64,000 bases of DNA from Vermamoeba vermiformis (Eukaryota; Tubulinea; Echinamoebida). How positions within the stretch are numbered: position 1 is the first letter of the stretch; each line of letters opens with the position of its first letter. Shown piece by piece: positions 9,623-22,085 of this stretch. The translations under genes and the position numbers were made by a program. The stretch is from the NCBI GenBank assembly GCA_045837725.1, contig JBEWZL010000079.1, forward strand, positions 16,352-80,351, written 5' to 3'. The notes below the pieces were generated by a model, which saw only the letters and a program-made list of their open reading frames with translations, was not told the DNA's origin and did no database searches.

Positions 9623-12047
9623 ATTTTTTTTCGTGCGCCGGGATCAAAGGGATATTATCAAGTCAGCCACAGCGCACACACGTTCAACGACACCAATATG
9701 CTCTATTATGGCTCATCAAGTGTTACGTCGGAACAATATGTATTAGGAGTGCCATCAGAGCCGTTCAGTGTTGGATTGGTGCTGCATCCGGAAAAAGTTC
9801 CCGCTCATAATGGCTTCTTTCTTCAATTTGACTGGAAACCTTCGAATTGCGCGCCTGGAAACTCATTTAATACCTCACTAAGAGCTGATGGGTAATTGAA
9901 GTTCGATTAGTTCAAAGATCTAATTTTAGTTTTAGATTCGCAATTGTTTTTCTGAAAGACTTGCCCACGAATGAGCAAGTAGAACAATCTATTGGTACTC
10001 TTGGTATTGGAAGAGTACCGAATACATATTCATTCGGCTATGTATCAACTTACAATGAGTTTTACGTTTGTCGTTGGTGAGTGTTGTCGGATTCGGTTCG
10101 AACAAAAGGCTTATCTTTCTCTGTAATAGGAATGATCCCTTGCCGATAGTGCAAAAACCGGGAATACTCCGCAAAGTGTGTCAAGTGTTTCCTTATTCTG
10201 ATTTCCCAATGACTTGTGGCGATGCTTGGCATTTTGACCTTGTTCTCGAATACAATCAGCTCTCAGTAAGTGATTATAACTGCCATAAGACTAGTTTATT
10301 TAATCGATATTGTTTAGTGGATTGGCGACGGTGGCGTGATATATTCAATTCCGTTTGAAATGGATCCCGTTGATTATTTCATTGGACTGAGTTTCGGAAA
10401 CGATAATTATTACCAACAACAAGAATTAATAGAAGCCATGTATTACCACGTTGAGAAGACAACACAATTCGATGTAATTGAATCGAATTTAACCGGAGAC
10501 TTCAGATTTTGCGGATCTGCCGAACCTCTCGAACAATCGATTAAACTGATTAACAATGGAGATAATGAATACGGACTGGCAATCCTCGTATCCGCGTAAG
10601 AGTGCTCAACTATTATTTCAGTACCGAACCTAATTTACTAATTTGACACGTGTCACTCAGATTCTCTTTCTTCTTTTCTTCTCGTGACATGCCAGATTGT
10701 GTCCCGCACGACAACTTAAGACTTGATGGCACCGGGTTCCCCCGCATTGATGCTTTTGCTTATTCCGCGTACGATCAAAAGTTCTACATTTGCGATTGGT
10801 TAGTAGCGCCATCGACAACAACATGATATTCAACTTAGTTTAATAGGAACGGACCCAATCAGACCACTCCTTGTACGCCTGTTCTGGCTGTGAGCAGAGG
10901 GTTCATTCATTGCGAATCAACTTACAACTTCATTTTATACTTTCAAAACGGCGTACTCAACGTAAGTACTGTTTCTTCAGAATAGTAGCGATCTTGTGCA
11001 AGCTAATCTTACTGACCGTTTAGGTGTACCTCAACGACGCTCCGTTTTTTACTGCCAATCTCAACTTTGAAGAGGAAGCTTATTACGCTGGATTCGCGGC
11101 CAGCTCTGGCAACATTGATCGCCATTGCCGCCAGGTCATCTCCAATTGGACGATGAACACTGACTTGAGTTCAGTGAATCTCACCGAGTATCTCCCGCCT
11201 GTCAGTCCGCCCGTCACTCCGCCAACCGATGCACCTGTCACTCCGCCAGTCACACCCCCTGTCACGCCTGCACCAAAGTTTGTGTTCTTGAATAGTGCAA
11301 GACTGGTCAACCAAACTTTCAGAATAATGTTCGGATCTGGCATGATGTATCACTCTGAGCCGTTGAACGCGCTGGACCAAGTCGCTTTTGCATCAAGTTT
11401 TACTTGGACTCCAACGAACTGCGATTCAGTCTATAATGGTGCTGATGGGTGGGCCTTACATTTTTTTGTGACACGTGTCAGTGAACTAACGGATCTGTCG
11501 TCTTAGATGGGCGTTTTTCCTGACGAAGAACATTCCGACATTAGAACAAGTGCAAAGTTCAGGTGGTGGTCAGCTTGGAATTCAACAGGTTCCAAATGTA
11601 ACAATGGTTGCTTACAGCGCTACTTTCAATGAGTTCTGGTTCGCGAACTGGTATGAAATTTCACGCTTCTTGAACTTTCACGAACTTAAATAGTCATTAA
11701 TGAATATATAATAGGACAACGCCCCTTCTTGATCTTCATTGGCAGTCAGTTCGTACACCTGTCAATGGTCCGAAATACACTTGCGGAGGCTCATTCAACT
11801 TCACGATATCTTACGATCAGCCTACCTTAAAGGTACGTACTTGCATTTGTATCGTTAAGCGCTTCCGAGAATTGAGAATGATTTTATCTTGTAGATGCGT
11901 CTCAACAACGAAGTTGTACTTTCGACAGAATTCATTCTCGACCAATCAACACCTTATTACTTAGGTTTATCCGGCGGTACAGGCGGCGGATACTTCGTTC
12001 AAGATTTTACGAACTGGTCCATCGCCCGTCCTTCTCCGCTAATTTGA
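9623..12047 (+). CDS. Secreted protein with three L-type-lectin-like modules (copy A), start not found
   Basis: Multi-exon gene (exons roughly 9623-9891, 9937-10077, 10130-10266, 10318-10597, 10661-10798, 10849-10960, 11024-11445, 11505-11650, 11715-11832, 11895-12047; stop TGA). The protein holds three related modules. The third has the clearest legume-lectin signature: FASSFTWTPTNCD, YNGADGWAFFLTKN, SSGGGQLGIQQVPN and a strand before FNEFWFANW. A Pro/Thr linker (about 11197-11270, repeats of VTPP) separates modules 2 and 3. The fold predicts carbohydrate binding, secreted or in the secretory path. Compared with the paralogue at 12547, the first exon lacks a signal peptide and start codon; the frame is open only back to 9623. 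Either an upstream exon exists (see 1675) or the 5' end was lost. Confidence 0.75.
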
Positions 12048-12177
12048 ACAACGTAGCACTATTTGCCACGAGCAGTTAGAGAATTTTACAGTGTAATATA
12101 TGATATATTGTCAGTCGCGAAATACAACCGAACTCTTTATATTTTTAAGTCCGATTTAATAGTCGACCTAAAAATTT

Positions 12178-12350
12178 GATTGGCTGTCAGTCAACGGTCC
12201 GTAAAACACTTGCGGAGGCTCGTTCAACTTCGCTATAACTTGCGATCAGTCTACATTAAAGGTAAGTCTATATACAACCGTATTTACGCGTTTCCGATCA
12301 ATCAGTCAAGATTTTACAAACTGGTCATTTGTCAGTCCTGCTTTGAGCTA
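12178..12350 (+). pseudogene. Decayed copy of the last exons of the lectin-like gene
   Basis: This stretch repeats, imperfectly, the end of copy A. Bases 12178-12262 match about 11747-11834, including CTTGCGGAGGCTC and the splice donor after CTAC-TTAAAG. Then 12300-12345 match the last exon region (CAAGATTTTAC-AACTGGTC). It carries an in-frame stop and lacks the intervening sequence, so it is a relic. It lies 130 bp after the stop of copy A and shows that the family array was once longer or has been rearranged. Confidence 0.75.
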
Positions 12351-12546
12351 GATCTGTTAATGTCAAATACGATAACTGGTAAAAGAAGGTTTATCGTTCG
12401 ATATTGATCAAAAATACGAAGCATAATTCGATATGCAACTTCATCGGGTTTTTTCTCCGACAAGACTGACAAAAAGTGCACGCAAAACTTTTCGTTCACA
12501 ACTTTTATCAATAAAGGCCAGCCATACTACCACAACTCTTTATAAA

Positions 12547-15087
12547 ATGAAGTTGAATAGGTATTTAATTGTATCTCTACTGGCCTTGTTCTCCGCCGTG
12601 CTCTGTACGTGGAATTTTGACCCGCAGATCATCCAAACGAGAAATGACGACACTTCGCTACTTTACTACGGAGGATCGAGCCCCAATAGCGATTACTTCA
12701 TAGAAGGCGTACAGCCAGAACCCTATAATACTGGCTTGGTCCTCTATCCAACAAAGCTGCCAGTAAGAGAAGGATTTTATCTAGAGTTCGATTGGCTTCA
12801 GAGGCCCCTTTCTGCAAGAAACTCTTCATTGACGGCATTTGGCGGCAACGGGTAATACATATATACATTATTCAATTTTATTGAATTGACCTAATTTTGG
12901 CCTGATCAGATTTGCTGCAATTTTTCTTAAAGATCTGCCCACGAATGAGCAAGTAAAGAGTTCCGTTGGTACTCTCGGAGTAGGCAGAGTGCCTAATGCT
13001 TACGTTATGGGGTATTCTGCAACTTACAACGAGTTCTATGTTTGCCACTGGTATGTGTTGTCGGATTCACTCAGGACAAGCATGATAATAATAATTGTAA
13101 TAGGACCGAGGCGTTACCGATAGTACAAACACCAGCATTTCTCCGCAGCTACTGCAACGTCATTCCTTATCAGCACACACTGACATGTAACGTCACTGCT
13201 TGCTCGTTTTATGTCAGATCGTATTACGACTACATCGAGGTAAGGTCACGGCAAGATAACAATATTATATATGACTATTAATACATTATTTAATAGGTTT
13301 CGTTGACAACCATGCAAAACGTGTTGTTTAGAGCTCCTTGGTCGATGGATTCGGAGGAGGATTATTACGTGGGCTTCAGCTTTGGAAACGACAATTACTA
13401 CAACTATCAACAACACGAAGGATTTGTGTACTATTATAGAGAACTCCGAACCAACTTTGACTCTTCGCAAGATCTGAACACCCAAATTTTTCAAGTGGAA
13501 ACTTGCGGCCTTGTATCTCGATTCAATCCTTTTAGACTGACCTCTGGCACTGATCAATTTGGCAGCTCTAATCTTATTTATGTGGTTCGTACGCACAACG
13601 GCTTTGTTACTAAATATACTTGGACTCCAACGACCTGCGACGAATTCGGCATTGGCGGAGACGGGTGCGTAAAAAAGTGGAAATTTCGTTGAATATGATA
13701 CTTATCGCTTTGATTTGTTTAGGTTTTCGTTCTTCTTATCAAAATATGATCCCGAGTGCGCTACGGATACTATTGCAAATTTTCCAAATATAACCGCTGT
13801 AACTTATTCAGCTGCCAAAGACCTATTTTGGGTTTGTCAATGGTACGGTTAACTAAATATAATATTATATTAATTATAACTGTTTGTTCTGTAGGGAAAA
13901 ACCGATTGGTCAGTTCGATGATTCTTCCGCATGTGTTTCTGCTGCCAATCCTTTGCCGCGACTCGGCTGTGGCAATTCTTACAACTTTGTCGTTTATTTT
14001 GCTAATAATGCTCTGAGCGTAAGTTAACCTCCGTAGTTTCTATACCTATATTTAATTCTAATGAGAATTACGGTTCAGGTTTTTGTTGACAACACGTTGA
14101 TTTTGACGACGCCGTTCAGCATGGAGGATCGGCCGTACTTCCCTGGCTTTGCTGGCACCACGGCCTCGCCGTTCTATTTTGAGCAGTACATCACAAATTG
14201 GGTCATTGAAACTGATTTGAGCGTGGCGAATCTGTCCGACTATCTTCCTGCTTCTTTTATCACCCCACCTGTTGCCGATACTCCTTCTTTAGTGACGTTG
14301 GGCACCGCACAAAAAATCGGTCAAACGGTTCGATTGACCACTGGCGGCAGCGAATCAGGACTGGTCTATTTCTCGCAACCGATTGGTGGAAAGGATCTTC
14401 AGCCATTTGCGTCGAGCTTCACTTGGACCCCGACCAATTGCGACGCAGAATACAACGGTGCTGACGGGTATTTTTTTAAACTCCGATTCGTATAATTTTA
14501 GATTTGAGTCTAATAGGATTTTTTTTACCTGCAGTTGGGCGTTCTTTTTGACGAAAAATGTTCCGACGTTGGAACAAGTCCAATCGTCATCAGGAGGCTT
14601 GCTCGGCATTCAAAACGTGCCTAATGTCGTAATGGCTGCTTACAGTGCCACATACAACGAGTTCTGGATCTCGAATTGGTATGACAGACAATACTTTCCA
14701 AAAAAGATTAAGGTTAATAATATTAATATTTAAGGACCTTACCGTTCCCAGACAATTTCCATTGGGTCTCAGCGAATGCTCCCGTGTCTGGCCCGAAATA
14801 CACGTGTGGTGGCATTTATACTTTTACCGTTGTATACTCTGAGCCGAACTTGGAGGTACGTTACTCATCTAATACTATTGTTGTATTATACGCCATATAT
14901 TACCGAAAATTTGATATTAACTCTGTTTTTTTACGGGCAGATCCGCCTCAATAATCAAGTCATGATTTCAGCCCAAGTTGATATTGACCAATCAACGCCT
15001 TATTACTTTGGTTTATCTGGTGGTACAGGCGGTGGATATTTCCAACAAGATGTGACGAATTGGATCGTTGGTCGTCCTGTGTTTTAA
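12547..15087 (+). CDS. Secreted protein with three L-type-lectin-like modules (copy B)
   Basis: Complete paralogue of the preceding gene with the same exon layout. ATG at 12547 (MKLNRYLIVSLLALFSAVLC) gives a clear signal peptide; stop TAA at 15085-15087. Module 1 begins LLYYGGSSPNSDYF, module 2 contains YTWTPTTCDEF and GGDGFSFFLSK, and module 3 contains FASSFTWTPTNCD, YNGADG-WAFFLTKN and SSGGLLGIQNVPN. The GADG-AFFL and GG-LG motifs are the legume/L-type lectin core. The linker before module 3 is short (ITPPVADTPS), unlike the VTPP repeats of copy A. Expected to bind glycans outside the cell or in the secretory lumen; ligand unknown. Introns fall at matching sites in both genes, so the pair arose by tandem duplication. 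Confidence 0.85.
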
Positions 15088-15171
15088 ATTGAAGATCCAC
15101 ATCCGGTGACTTTTTCGTTCATTTTCATGTAGTTGGTTAGGAATGCATTGTTAGTAGTAGTAAACCAATTG

Positions 15172-16748
15172 TTAATAAGCCTTTATCTTCGGTTTCTTCC
15201 TAATGTAATCCCATATCGATTTGAAAAATCCTTTGCGAGATCTTGTTCGCAGTTTTGACGAGGCACCAAAGATCTCTTCTCTGAAACATTGAAATTTCAA
15301 TTAGTCATCGTATTTAATATTACATTGATCATGTTATAGTATTATATGTATTCACTAATACTTACTTTTTTAAGTATACGACCATAAAGTAAAAAAATAC
15401 TACGCACACTAATAACATTATCACCAGCACCGTGTAAAGTGTTTTGCTGCTCTTATTTTTTCTCTAATAAGAATATGATTAATATTGTATAATAATATAT
15501 GAGTACTTATGCTTACCCTTGCGCTACGATTGATTGCAAATTGATCCGCGCAATTTAATTTGTTGCAATACTGCTCGGTAAATAATTGCAATAATTCACC
15601 AGCGACTGGACTGGAGCCCATTGGAAAGCACGTGGACATGATATTCTATTTAAATTCCAAGAAAAATAACGTTAGTACCGCTACAAAAATTTTACGCCAG
15701 ATCCAACCTCAGATGTGGGTATGGATCAGTTTTTCGATTGGCAAATGATAATATGATTGTGACATATATATAGTTTGTCTTATATGTACCTTGCAAACGA
15801 CAGCTCGCTGAGCCAATGCCGCATCATTGCACCCTTCTCGTGCTTGTTTTGCGTGCCACGAGTCACAGCCAAGAATATCGCAATATTGACCGAGACATAC
15901 TCCCTAATTAGGAAATATCGTTAAATTCCTATTATCCAAATAAAGAAAAGACTGTGCAAACGAGGAATAGGAATGAAAATGTTTTGTTGAAGTGGATCTT
16001 GGTGGATCTGGATGTACTTACGCGTGGCTCCAAATTGTCTATATGCTTATTAATGAAGTGCTTCTCGAGGTACTGTTGATTTTCAAATACTTTAGGGCAC
16101 ATAGTACACTTGTTGTACACTTGAAGACCTCGACGGATCGTCGCCTTGGATTCGAACTAAAAGAATTGTTACATACGCATAATAATTACTTAAAATACTA
16201 AAATAACCAATAATACAATTGTATTTACGTGTAATTCTTATTAAAAAGAAATTTTCAAAATAGGTACGGTAGAAGCGGATCACATCCCGCTGAAAATCGG
16301 ATAATTTTCTAATTTATCACCAACCAAGTGGATATAATTACCTTCTTAAATATATCATTGTCGTAATGGAATGGACAACTTGTTGGAATACTATAGCCAT
16401 AGTCGTACACTACGTCATGAAATTCCTACGAAAAAACTTTCATTATTATCAAGCGCTATTTATGCAATTCCATAATATTATAATTATACCTCTGCTAATA
16501 TTTCACGTGCTTCTCGGGTCCAAGTTAAATTGCAATTCGGTGCAAGGACGGATCTAAATAAAAAAATTATTTAAAATCTAAACGGAAAAGGAGAGTTATG
16601 GTATATCGCGGAATGTGCTTTACAATACCCCGAGAATATATTATATTATTAATTGGACTTACTTGTCTTGAACAAATTGAGCACTAGATCCGGATGCCAA
16701 AAACGCAACCAAGCATAAGACAACCACAAAAATGCTACTGGTGCTCAT
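15172..16748 (-). CDS. Type I membrane protein with a C2H2 finger in its predicted lumenal or outer part
   Basis: About nine minus-strand exons, ATG at 16748, stop TAA at 15172-15174. The N-terminus (MSTSSIFVVVLCLVAFLASG) is a signal peptide. The predicted extracytoplasmic part contains PNCNLTWTREAREIL, a Cys/His stretch CPFHYDNDIF, a single C2H2-type finger (CTMCPKVFENQQYLEKHFINKH), then GQYCDILGCDSWH and a Cys-rich segment. A single membrane span follows (TLYTVLVIMLLVCVVFFYF), then a short basic tail ending KKPKIKAY, which has a KKxx-like flavour but is not a strict retrieval signal. I do not recognise a named family. A C2H2 finger between a signal peptide and a membrane span is unusual. 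Exon joins were made by eye and keep frame throughout. Confidence 0.7.
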
Positions 16749-16872
16749 GATAGCAATAGAAAATTATATAATACCGAGTAATAAACAATAATAAAAGTTG
16801 AGTCGTGTTAGTTCATTTGCAAACGTGTTGTAAAACTAAATTTTTTCAGTCACGCGAACAGATCACTACAAG

Positions 16873-18538
16873 ATGTTACAAAGATCACGAGTACTTACTT
16901 CTCTTCTTATAAAGAAAAACCAGTGGTGTCCAACTTGCATATCGAGAGGATTATTTACGACAGTTTCGCGAAGTAAATCCGGATCATCCGACAAAACCAA
17001 ATTATTTGGACTTACCATTGCTTCAAAGAACTACAGTACAAATGTTAAGGTATTGTAATATTATATCATGATATTATTCCTTTATTTAACGAATTTTAAA
17101 ATCGAATTTCAAACTGAGTTCAATTCAGATTTGCTTTTAATGCTCAAAATGCCATTATCAATACTCCAAATATATTTTATGATAATTTTAATATTTTTAA
17201 TATTATTTGGGTTGAATAATAAACGATTTATTTTTCTCGATCGCGCGATCTGGTGTGCGGTCAGTACTGACACTTAATTATATTTAGAAATTAAATCTAA
17301 ATATTGAAGAAAGAAAGCTACGTTCATTGGCAGAACAAAGTAGAAAAGAAGAAATAGATCTCTATTTGAAGATCAGATCGCTAATCCAAAAGAAAAAACT
17401 AGACGAAGCTTTGAAAATATTTGACGAGTTCAAGAAAAATCACGACAAATGCACTGAAATATTTTACACCAAAATTCTAACAGTAAGAATAATAACAAGC
17501 TACAAACATTAATGTTCGATCGCGATCTGAATCTATCGTGTCTGAAAGCGTTGCTTCCCGATTCAAAATATCGTAACTTCTAAATATTAATTATAATATT
17601 GTAGGCATTTTCACGAGGTGGTAGCGTCGAGGGCGTTGAAAAAGTATTCACCTATTTCATGCAAGAAAAATACCAACCAAAACAAGAACACTATGACAGA
17701 ATTATACGAGGTATGGTGTTATTATTCATAGTATATTATTAATAACAAAAAAACTGAGAGCATAATCTCTTTATAGCTTTTTGAATAGAAGTTGCATAAA
17801 ATTTTCAAAGTGCACTTTTGACGCGATTGAAATTTTATTAAATAATATATTATTATGTTCTGTTTATTACCAATATAGTCTATCCGGCGTTTTAATGTCA
17901 TATATACAGTATATTGTGCCAATCAAAAGGTAGAAAAGGCGTTACAGTTAGCCAAACACATGGTCGACGCGGGGTCGCAATTGAGCTCTGAAACATTTGG
18001 CTGGGTCATTGAACTCTGCGAAAAGACTGGTACGTAGTTAGTAATAGTATACTACATAACTATATGTCTATATCTTACTCACTTTTCCTGACTCATAATT
18101 TCAAAAACCGGTTCCGATCCGTCTAACAAATCTTTTCTCATTTAAATATGCTTTCTTAGTCCTATATTATTATTTAATGACGAATTTTCCTTTTTAGGCA
18201 ATAAAGAAAGTGCAGACAACATCTTCAAATTGTTCCGACAAAGCGGACTGCCACCGAGCGAGTCGTTATTGCGCACAGTGCTGCATCAGCGCAACGAAGC
18301 TGAATTTGAATTTAAAGTGCAGCCTAAAATTAGGAGTCATTTTGGCTACTTAAAGAACGATAAGAATGGAAAGAGTTCTCTTAGCGCGGGATCAATGCCG
18401 AACGTTAATATCGAAAGTAGCTTGAAACGTAATACGAATAGTAATAATAGCAATTCTAATATTAAAGTTACCACTGACAATAATTCAACGGCGAAAAATG
18501 AGAGATCTGAGCGCTTGTCCAAAATAAAGGTGGTTTAA
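16873..18538 (+). CDS. Pentatricopeptide-repeat (PPR) protein, probably mitochondrial
   Basis: Plus-strand gene with about five to six exons. ATG at 16873; the N-terminus (MLQRSRVLTSLLIKK) is basic and lacks acidic residues, as in mitochondrial presequences. After the first intron (ends before 17287) helical pairs of the PPR type appear: KKKLDEALKIFDEFKKNHDKC, GGSVEGVEKVFTYFMQEKY, KVEKALQLAKHMVDAGSQLSS and ESADNIFKLFRQSGLPPSESL. PPR proteins bind organellar RNA and act in its processing or translation. The C-terminal exon (18200-18538) ends in an Asn/Ser-rich tail with no evident domain. Only about four repeats are visible, fewer than in typical plant PPR proteins. The N-terminal arrangement is reminiscent of protein-only RNase P, but no NYN nuclease domain follows. 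Confidence 0.65.
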
Positions 18539-18842
18539 AGCAGAGCGACTGTTCATTTTGACAAGAAGAAGAATTATAACAAAAATTCGATACCACTAAG
18601 CCTAAGAGATCTTGCGTTGTCACTTGTAATAAGCCTAAAAAAGAAAGAAGACAGACGGTTGATCTGCAACTAAAAGCAAGAATAAGGCCGCAATTCGTCT
18701 CAAAATGAGAAATTTTATTTACCAAAGTCAGTTGAACTAGAACACGGCTCCAAATTTAAACCAACTGAAATTTCGTAATTGTAACAACAAAAAAGAGCGC
18801 GGAAATTTTATTTTCGCAGTTTTTTTGAACATAGACCCACAA

Positions 18843-19767
18843 ATGAACCATAAGACACTTCCAGCGAAGCGTAAAGTTTTTGAATATGTAGAAACCATTA
18901 AAGACTTGCCAGCCATATATCTGACTCCTGATTTGCCGACCAATTATGAAGTTTTGTACGATGAGATCGAAGCCTGCCACACGACGAAGAAATTAAAACG
19001 TAAGCGATATCATGTTCACATAAATGTTCTATATAATATTAATATGTAAATTTAACATTATCTACGCAGTTAATCATGGATCAGCGGAGATCACGAAGAA
19101 GGACGTCGTGGATGCCGTTGTGCGCGAGCGCAAGCTCTTTGACGCCGGTAAGCTAACGCATTAACTAATTTTTCTTGATATCAATATTAATGGAATTCAA
19201 GCGTTTCCGAGTGAACAGCGACCGGCTTGGGCAGACAAGTTCAAGTGCGAAATCAGGGAGGAAATAAAGAGCCTCAAAAAAGTCCAAGATGAAATTAAAA
19301 AAAGCCTCGATGATGAAGTCCGCCGACTAAAGGTGCGCCTCGACAACATGGCCGTTCATGAAAAAAACAGAAAAGCTTTTGCCTCCAAAAATCAAGATGA
19401 ACTCATCTCGATGCCCTTCAATCGCAAAGGTCTGTATAGTGCTTAACATAATTCGATCTGGACTAATGAACGAACAGGAAAAAGGCCCGACTTCGAGGTT
19501 CCTAAGACTGCCCGCGAAGTCCGTTCTCTGCCCATGAAGACAATTCGTCAACTTGCAGACTTCTACGGCGCTGACTTCGAATGCCGCGACGTTAAAGGAT
19601 CGCGTGCGGCGTTGCGCCTCTTTTTGACTCGGGGAAATGTTGAGGAGAGGTCTGACGAAGATGAGAATGAAGAGAGCGAGGTGCATGGCAGCGAAGAGAG
19701 CAGCGCAAAAGAGAAATCTGCCGTCCCCAAAGCAAAGTCGGCACGAAAGCAAGTCGGCAAAGTGTAA
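18843..19767 (+). CDS. Coiled-coil protein with acidic-basic tail, unrecognised
   Basis: ATG at 18843 (MNHKTLPAKRKVFEYVET), stop TAA at 19765-19767, with introns near 19001-19068, 19150-19200 and 19431-19478. The middle is a charged coiled coil (KCEIREEIKSLKKVQDEI, then DEVRRLKVRLDNM). A conserved-looking helical segment follows (PMKTIRQLADFYGADFECRD, then GSRAALRLFLTRG), which resembles a short DNA- or protein-binding helix pair. The tail is acidic, then Lys/Ala/Ser-rich. A nuclear or chromatin role is possible but not shown. It sits 300 bp after the PPR gene on the same strand. I do not recognise the family. Confidence 0.6.
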
Positions 19768-20052
19768 GCAGCTCATCAGCAGTCGGTCATTGGATGTAGT
19801 TTGTACATAGCGTGCGAAGATGTAATTAGTGTTAGTTTTTGTATCAATTTATGTAAGGATAATGTAAATATCGATATATTTGTTATATTAAAGTCGGATT
19901 CAAAGTTGAATAGAACTTCATCAAATTTCTTTGCTGCGAATTGTAACGAAGCTGAAAACCAAAAGAAATGAGATTTGATTCTTTTTAGCGCACAAAATAA
20001 TTAACACGCGCACAATAGTATCTGAAAAATCAGAACCTGAGGCAGTAGTAGT

Positions 20053-22085
20053 ATGGTACGTAGGCAACATCTACAAAGTAAAAAACAAAATCTGCGTTCA
20101 ATTACTGTTAAAATTTGCCAAATGGCTTCCTTAACAATAACAAAAGCATTTATTACTGAATTACAGCTCGCTGTAATTTTTGGATTTTATTTACAATTTT
20201 AAAAATAATTATTTGTTCAGACTTCGGTGTGCAAATCGTATCTCACGTTCATCGTGTCCGAACGCAAACTAGCAAAGCTATATATCGGTTCATTAATTAG
20301 GACGATTGGAAGATCACTTATACGACTATTTTTGCCGATCTACCTTTTGGACCTCGGATTTACTCTGCCCCAAATCATCGTCTATTATTATATGGTTAAG
20401 AGCATAATATGGGCATTGGCAACAATACCAGCAGAATATATTTCAAGGCGATGGAGTCCCGAGCATTCAATAGTCACTGGCACGTTTTTCTCGATCGCGA
20501 ACTATTTATTCATAGCCTCAACCAAATCATCTGAAATACCATTTTTATGTAAGTATATATACTGTCATAACATATTTCGGTTGCGTTTCAGAAAAGATTT
20601 GCCGCAACAGCGGGATCCTTTTCCGCAGATCAAAAAATCGCATACACTGATTCCATTCTTTTTTAATTTGAATATTATAATTGCAAAAATATTCCAAATT
20701 GAATATTTTGGAGATCATATGGAACTAATTGGTTTCATCGTGAAGTAACGATTGGCGTACTGAGCGGCACATCCGGAGGACTTTATTGGCTAGGCTATCA
20801 CTTGGATTTTTCTAAGAACAGTTCGAAAGACTCACGCGGTCAATCTCTGGCTCTAATGCGCACGACAACCATTCTAGCAAATGCAGCTGGTCCTTTGATA
20901 GGTGGCCTGGTCGCTCATTGGTACGTAATTGCTCAAGTTTCGAATAAATATTTCCTTTTTTGGCAAACTTAATTACCACTTACATTAAATTTTCAATTAC
21001 ATGCATGTATGACGCTTAATTACGCTATTTATACTGTTCGATTAATGTTACTTTTTCGGATGTAGGCTAGGATTTCAATACATGACAACCATAAGCATGA
21101 TTTTACTAGCGCTATCATTGGTACCGATGTTACCAAAAGTTTTGTCAAAATCACCGGCTGACAGGTCCGAAACACATCCAACCAAAGTTGCTACCACATC
21201 CACGAACCAAGACTCAACGATCAATATTCTATTAACTACACTCGATATCTCGTGGATTAAGGGCGTAGATTTATTGGTACTGTTCACTTACGGCATGGAA
21301 CAATGTCTTGGATTCAATGCGTGGCCTATTTACACCAGCATGAATTTCTTCGATCAAAAATTCGAGTTGATTGGATTGAACGCTTCAATGTCCGTATTTT
21401 GCTCGTTAATAATCACCCTATTATTCGGAAAACTCATCGATAAGGTACGTAATCTACGTGGGATCCAACGCATGGATCTGGTCACTTGTAGCCTACAGTG
21501 CCAAATATCCTATATTTTAATACAAATACTCATTGATTTTCTATAAATAGAACAGAGCTACTGCCCTATATATCGGAGTTGTATCAAATACTTCAATTTG
21601 GATCGCACGCATGTTCATCACAAGTCGCTGGCAAGCAACACTTTTGGACATGCTGTTCAGTGTGTCTCATAGCTTACTTGGCAATTCCATGTTCGCGTTG
21701 AGCTATGATAGAGGTATGAAGATGACTTTAGTAGTATAATTACGGCCAGCGTGCCAGCCCCGAAAGTTGACACATCTGTCACTTCGAGATCCGGTTTCGT
21801 TGTTGCTTGTCTACTCCGACAAATCAATAGCTAACAGTTTTTATAACAGCAAATGCTACGCACATATACAGCTATTTGATCATCCAAGAAGTATTTCTGG
21901 CTTCAGGGCAGGTCTTGGTTTGGATCGTGTGTTTGTATTATCCGTCGCTGTACCCTGTATTTATATTAGGAGCTATTTTTAGCGTCATACAAGTCTTCGC
22001 AACGAAGAATATGGGTCTTAAGAAGGAAAAGACAGACGCTGACAAGGATTCAAAATCGGATGTCAGTCAAGATCTTGACGTTTAA
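20053..22085 (+). CDS. Major facilitator superfamily transporter
   Basis: Multi-exon membrane transporter. The likely start is a one-codon exon, ATG at 20053-20055 followed directly by GTACGT, spliced to 20221 (TSVCKSYLTFIVSERK). Membrane helices include FLPIYLLDLGFTLPQIIVYY, LMRTTTILANAAGPLIGGLV, MILLALSLVPML, LDISWIKGVDLLVLF and LVWIVCLYYPSLYPVFIL. LSGTSGGLYWLGYHLDFSKN is a loop in the middle. The charged C-terminus ends SDVSQDLDV, stop TAA at 22083-22085. MFS proteins move small solutes by gradient-driven exchange; substrate cannot be inferred. The join between about 20547 and 20708 is not resolved: the obvious splice gives a stop, so either an alternative acceptor is used or this copy is damaged there. 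Confidence 0.65.

Noticed and set aside
1770-9650. Search for Polinton, retrovirus or LTR features around the transposase
   Set aside because: No integrase, polymerase, capsid or LTR signature was seen; the enzyme is a piggyBac DDE transposase.
11083-11343. Gly/Val repeat protein on the minus strand
   Set aside because: It is the antisense reading of the VTPP linker in lectin-like copy A.
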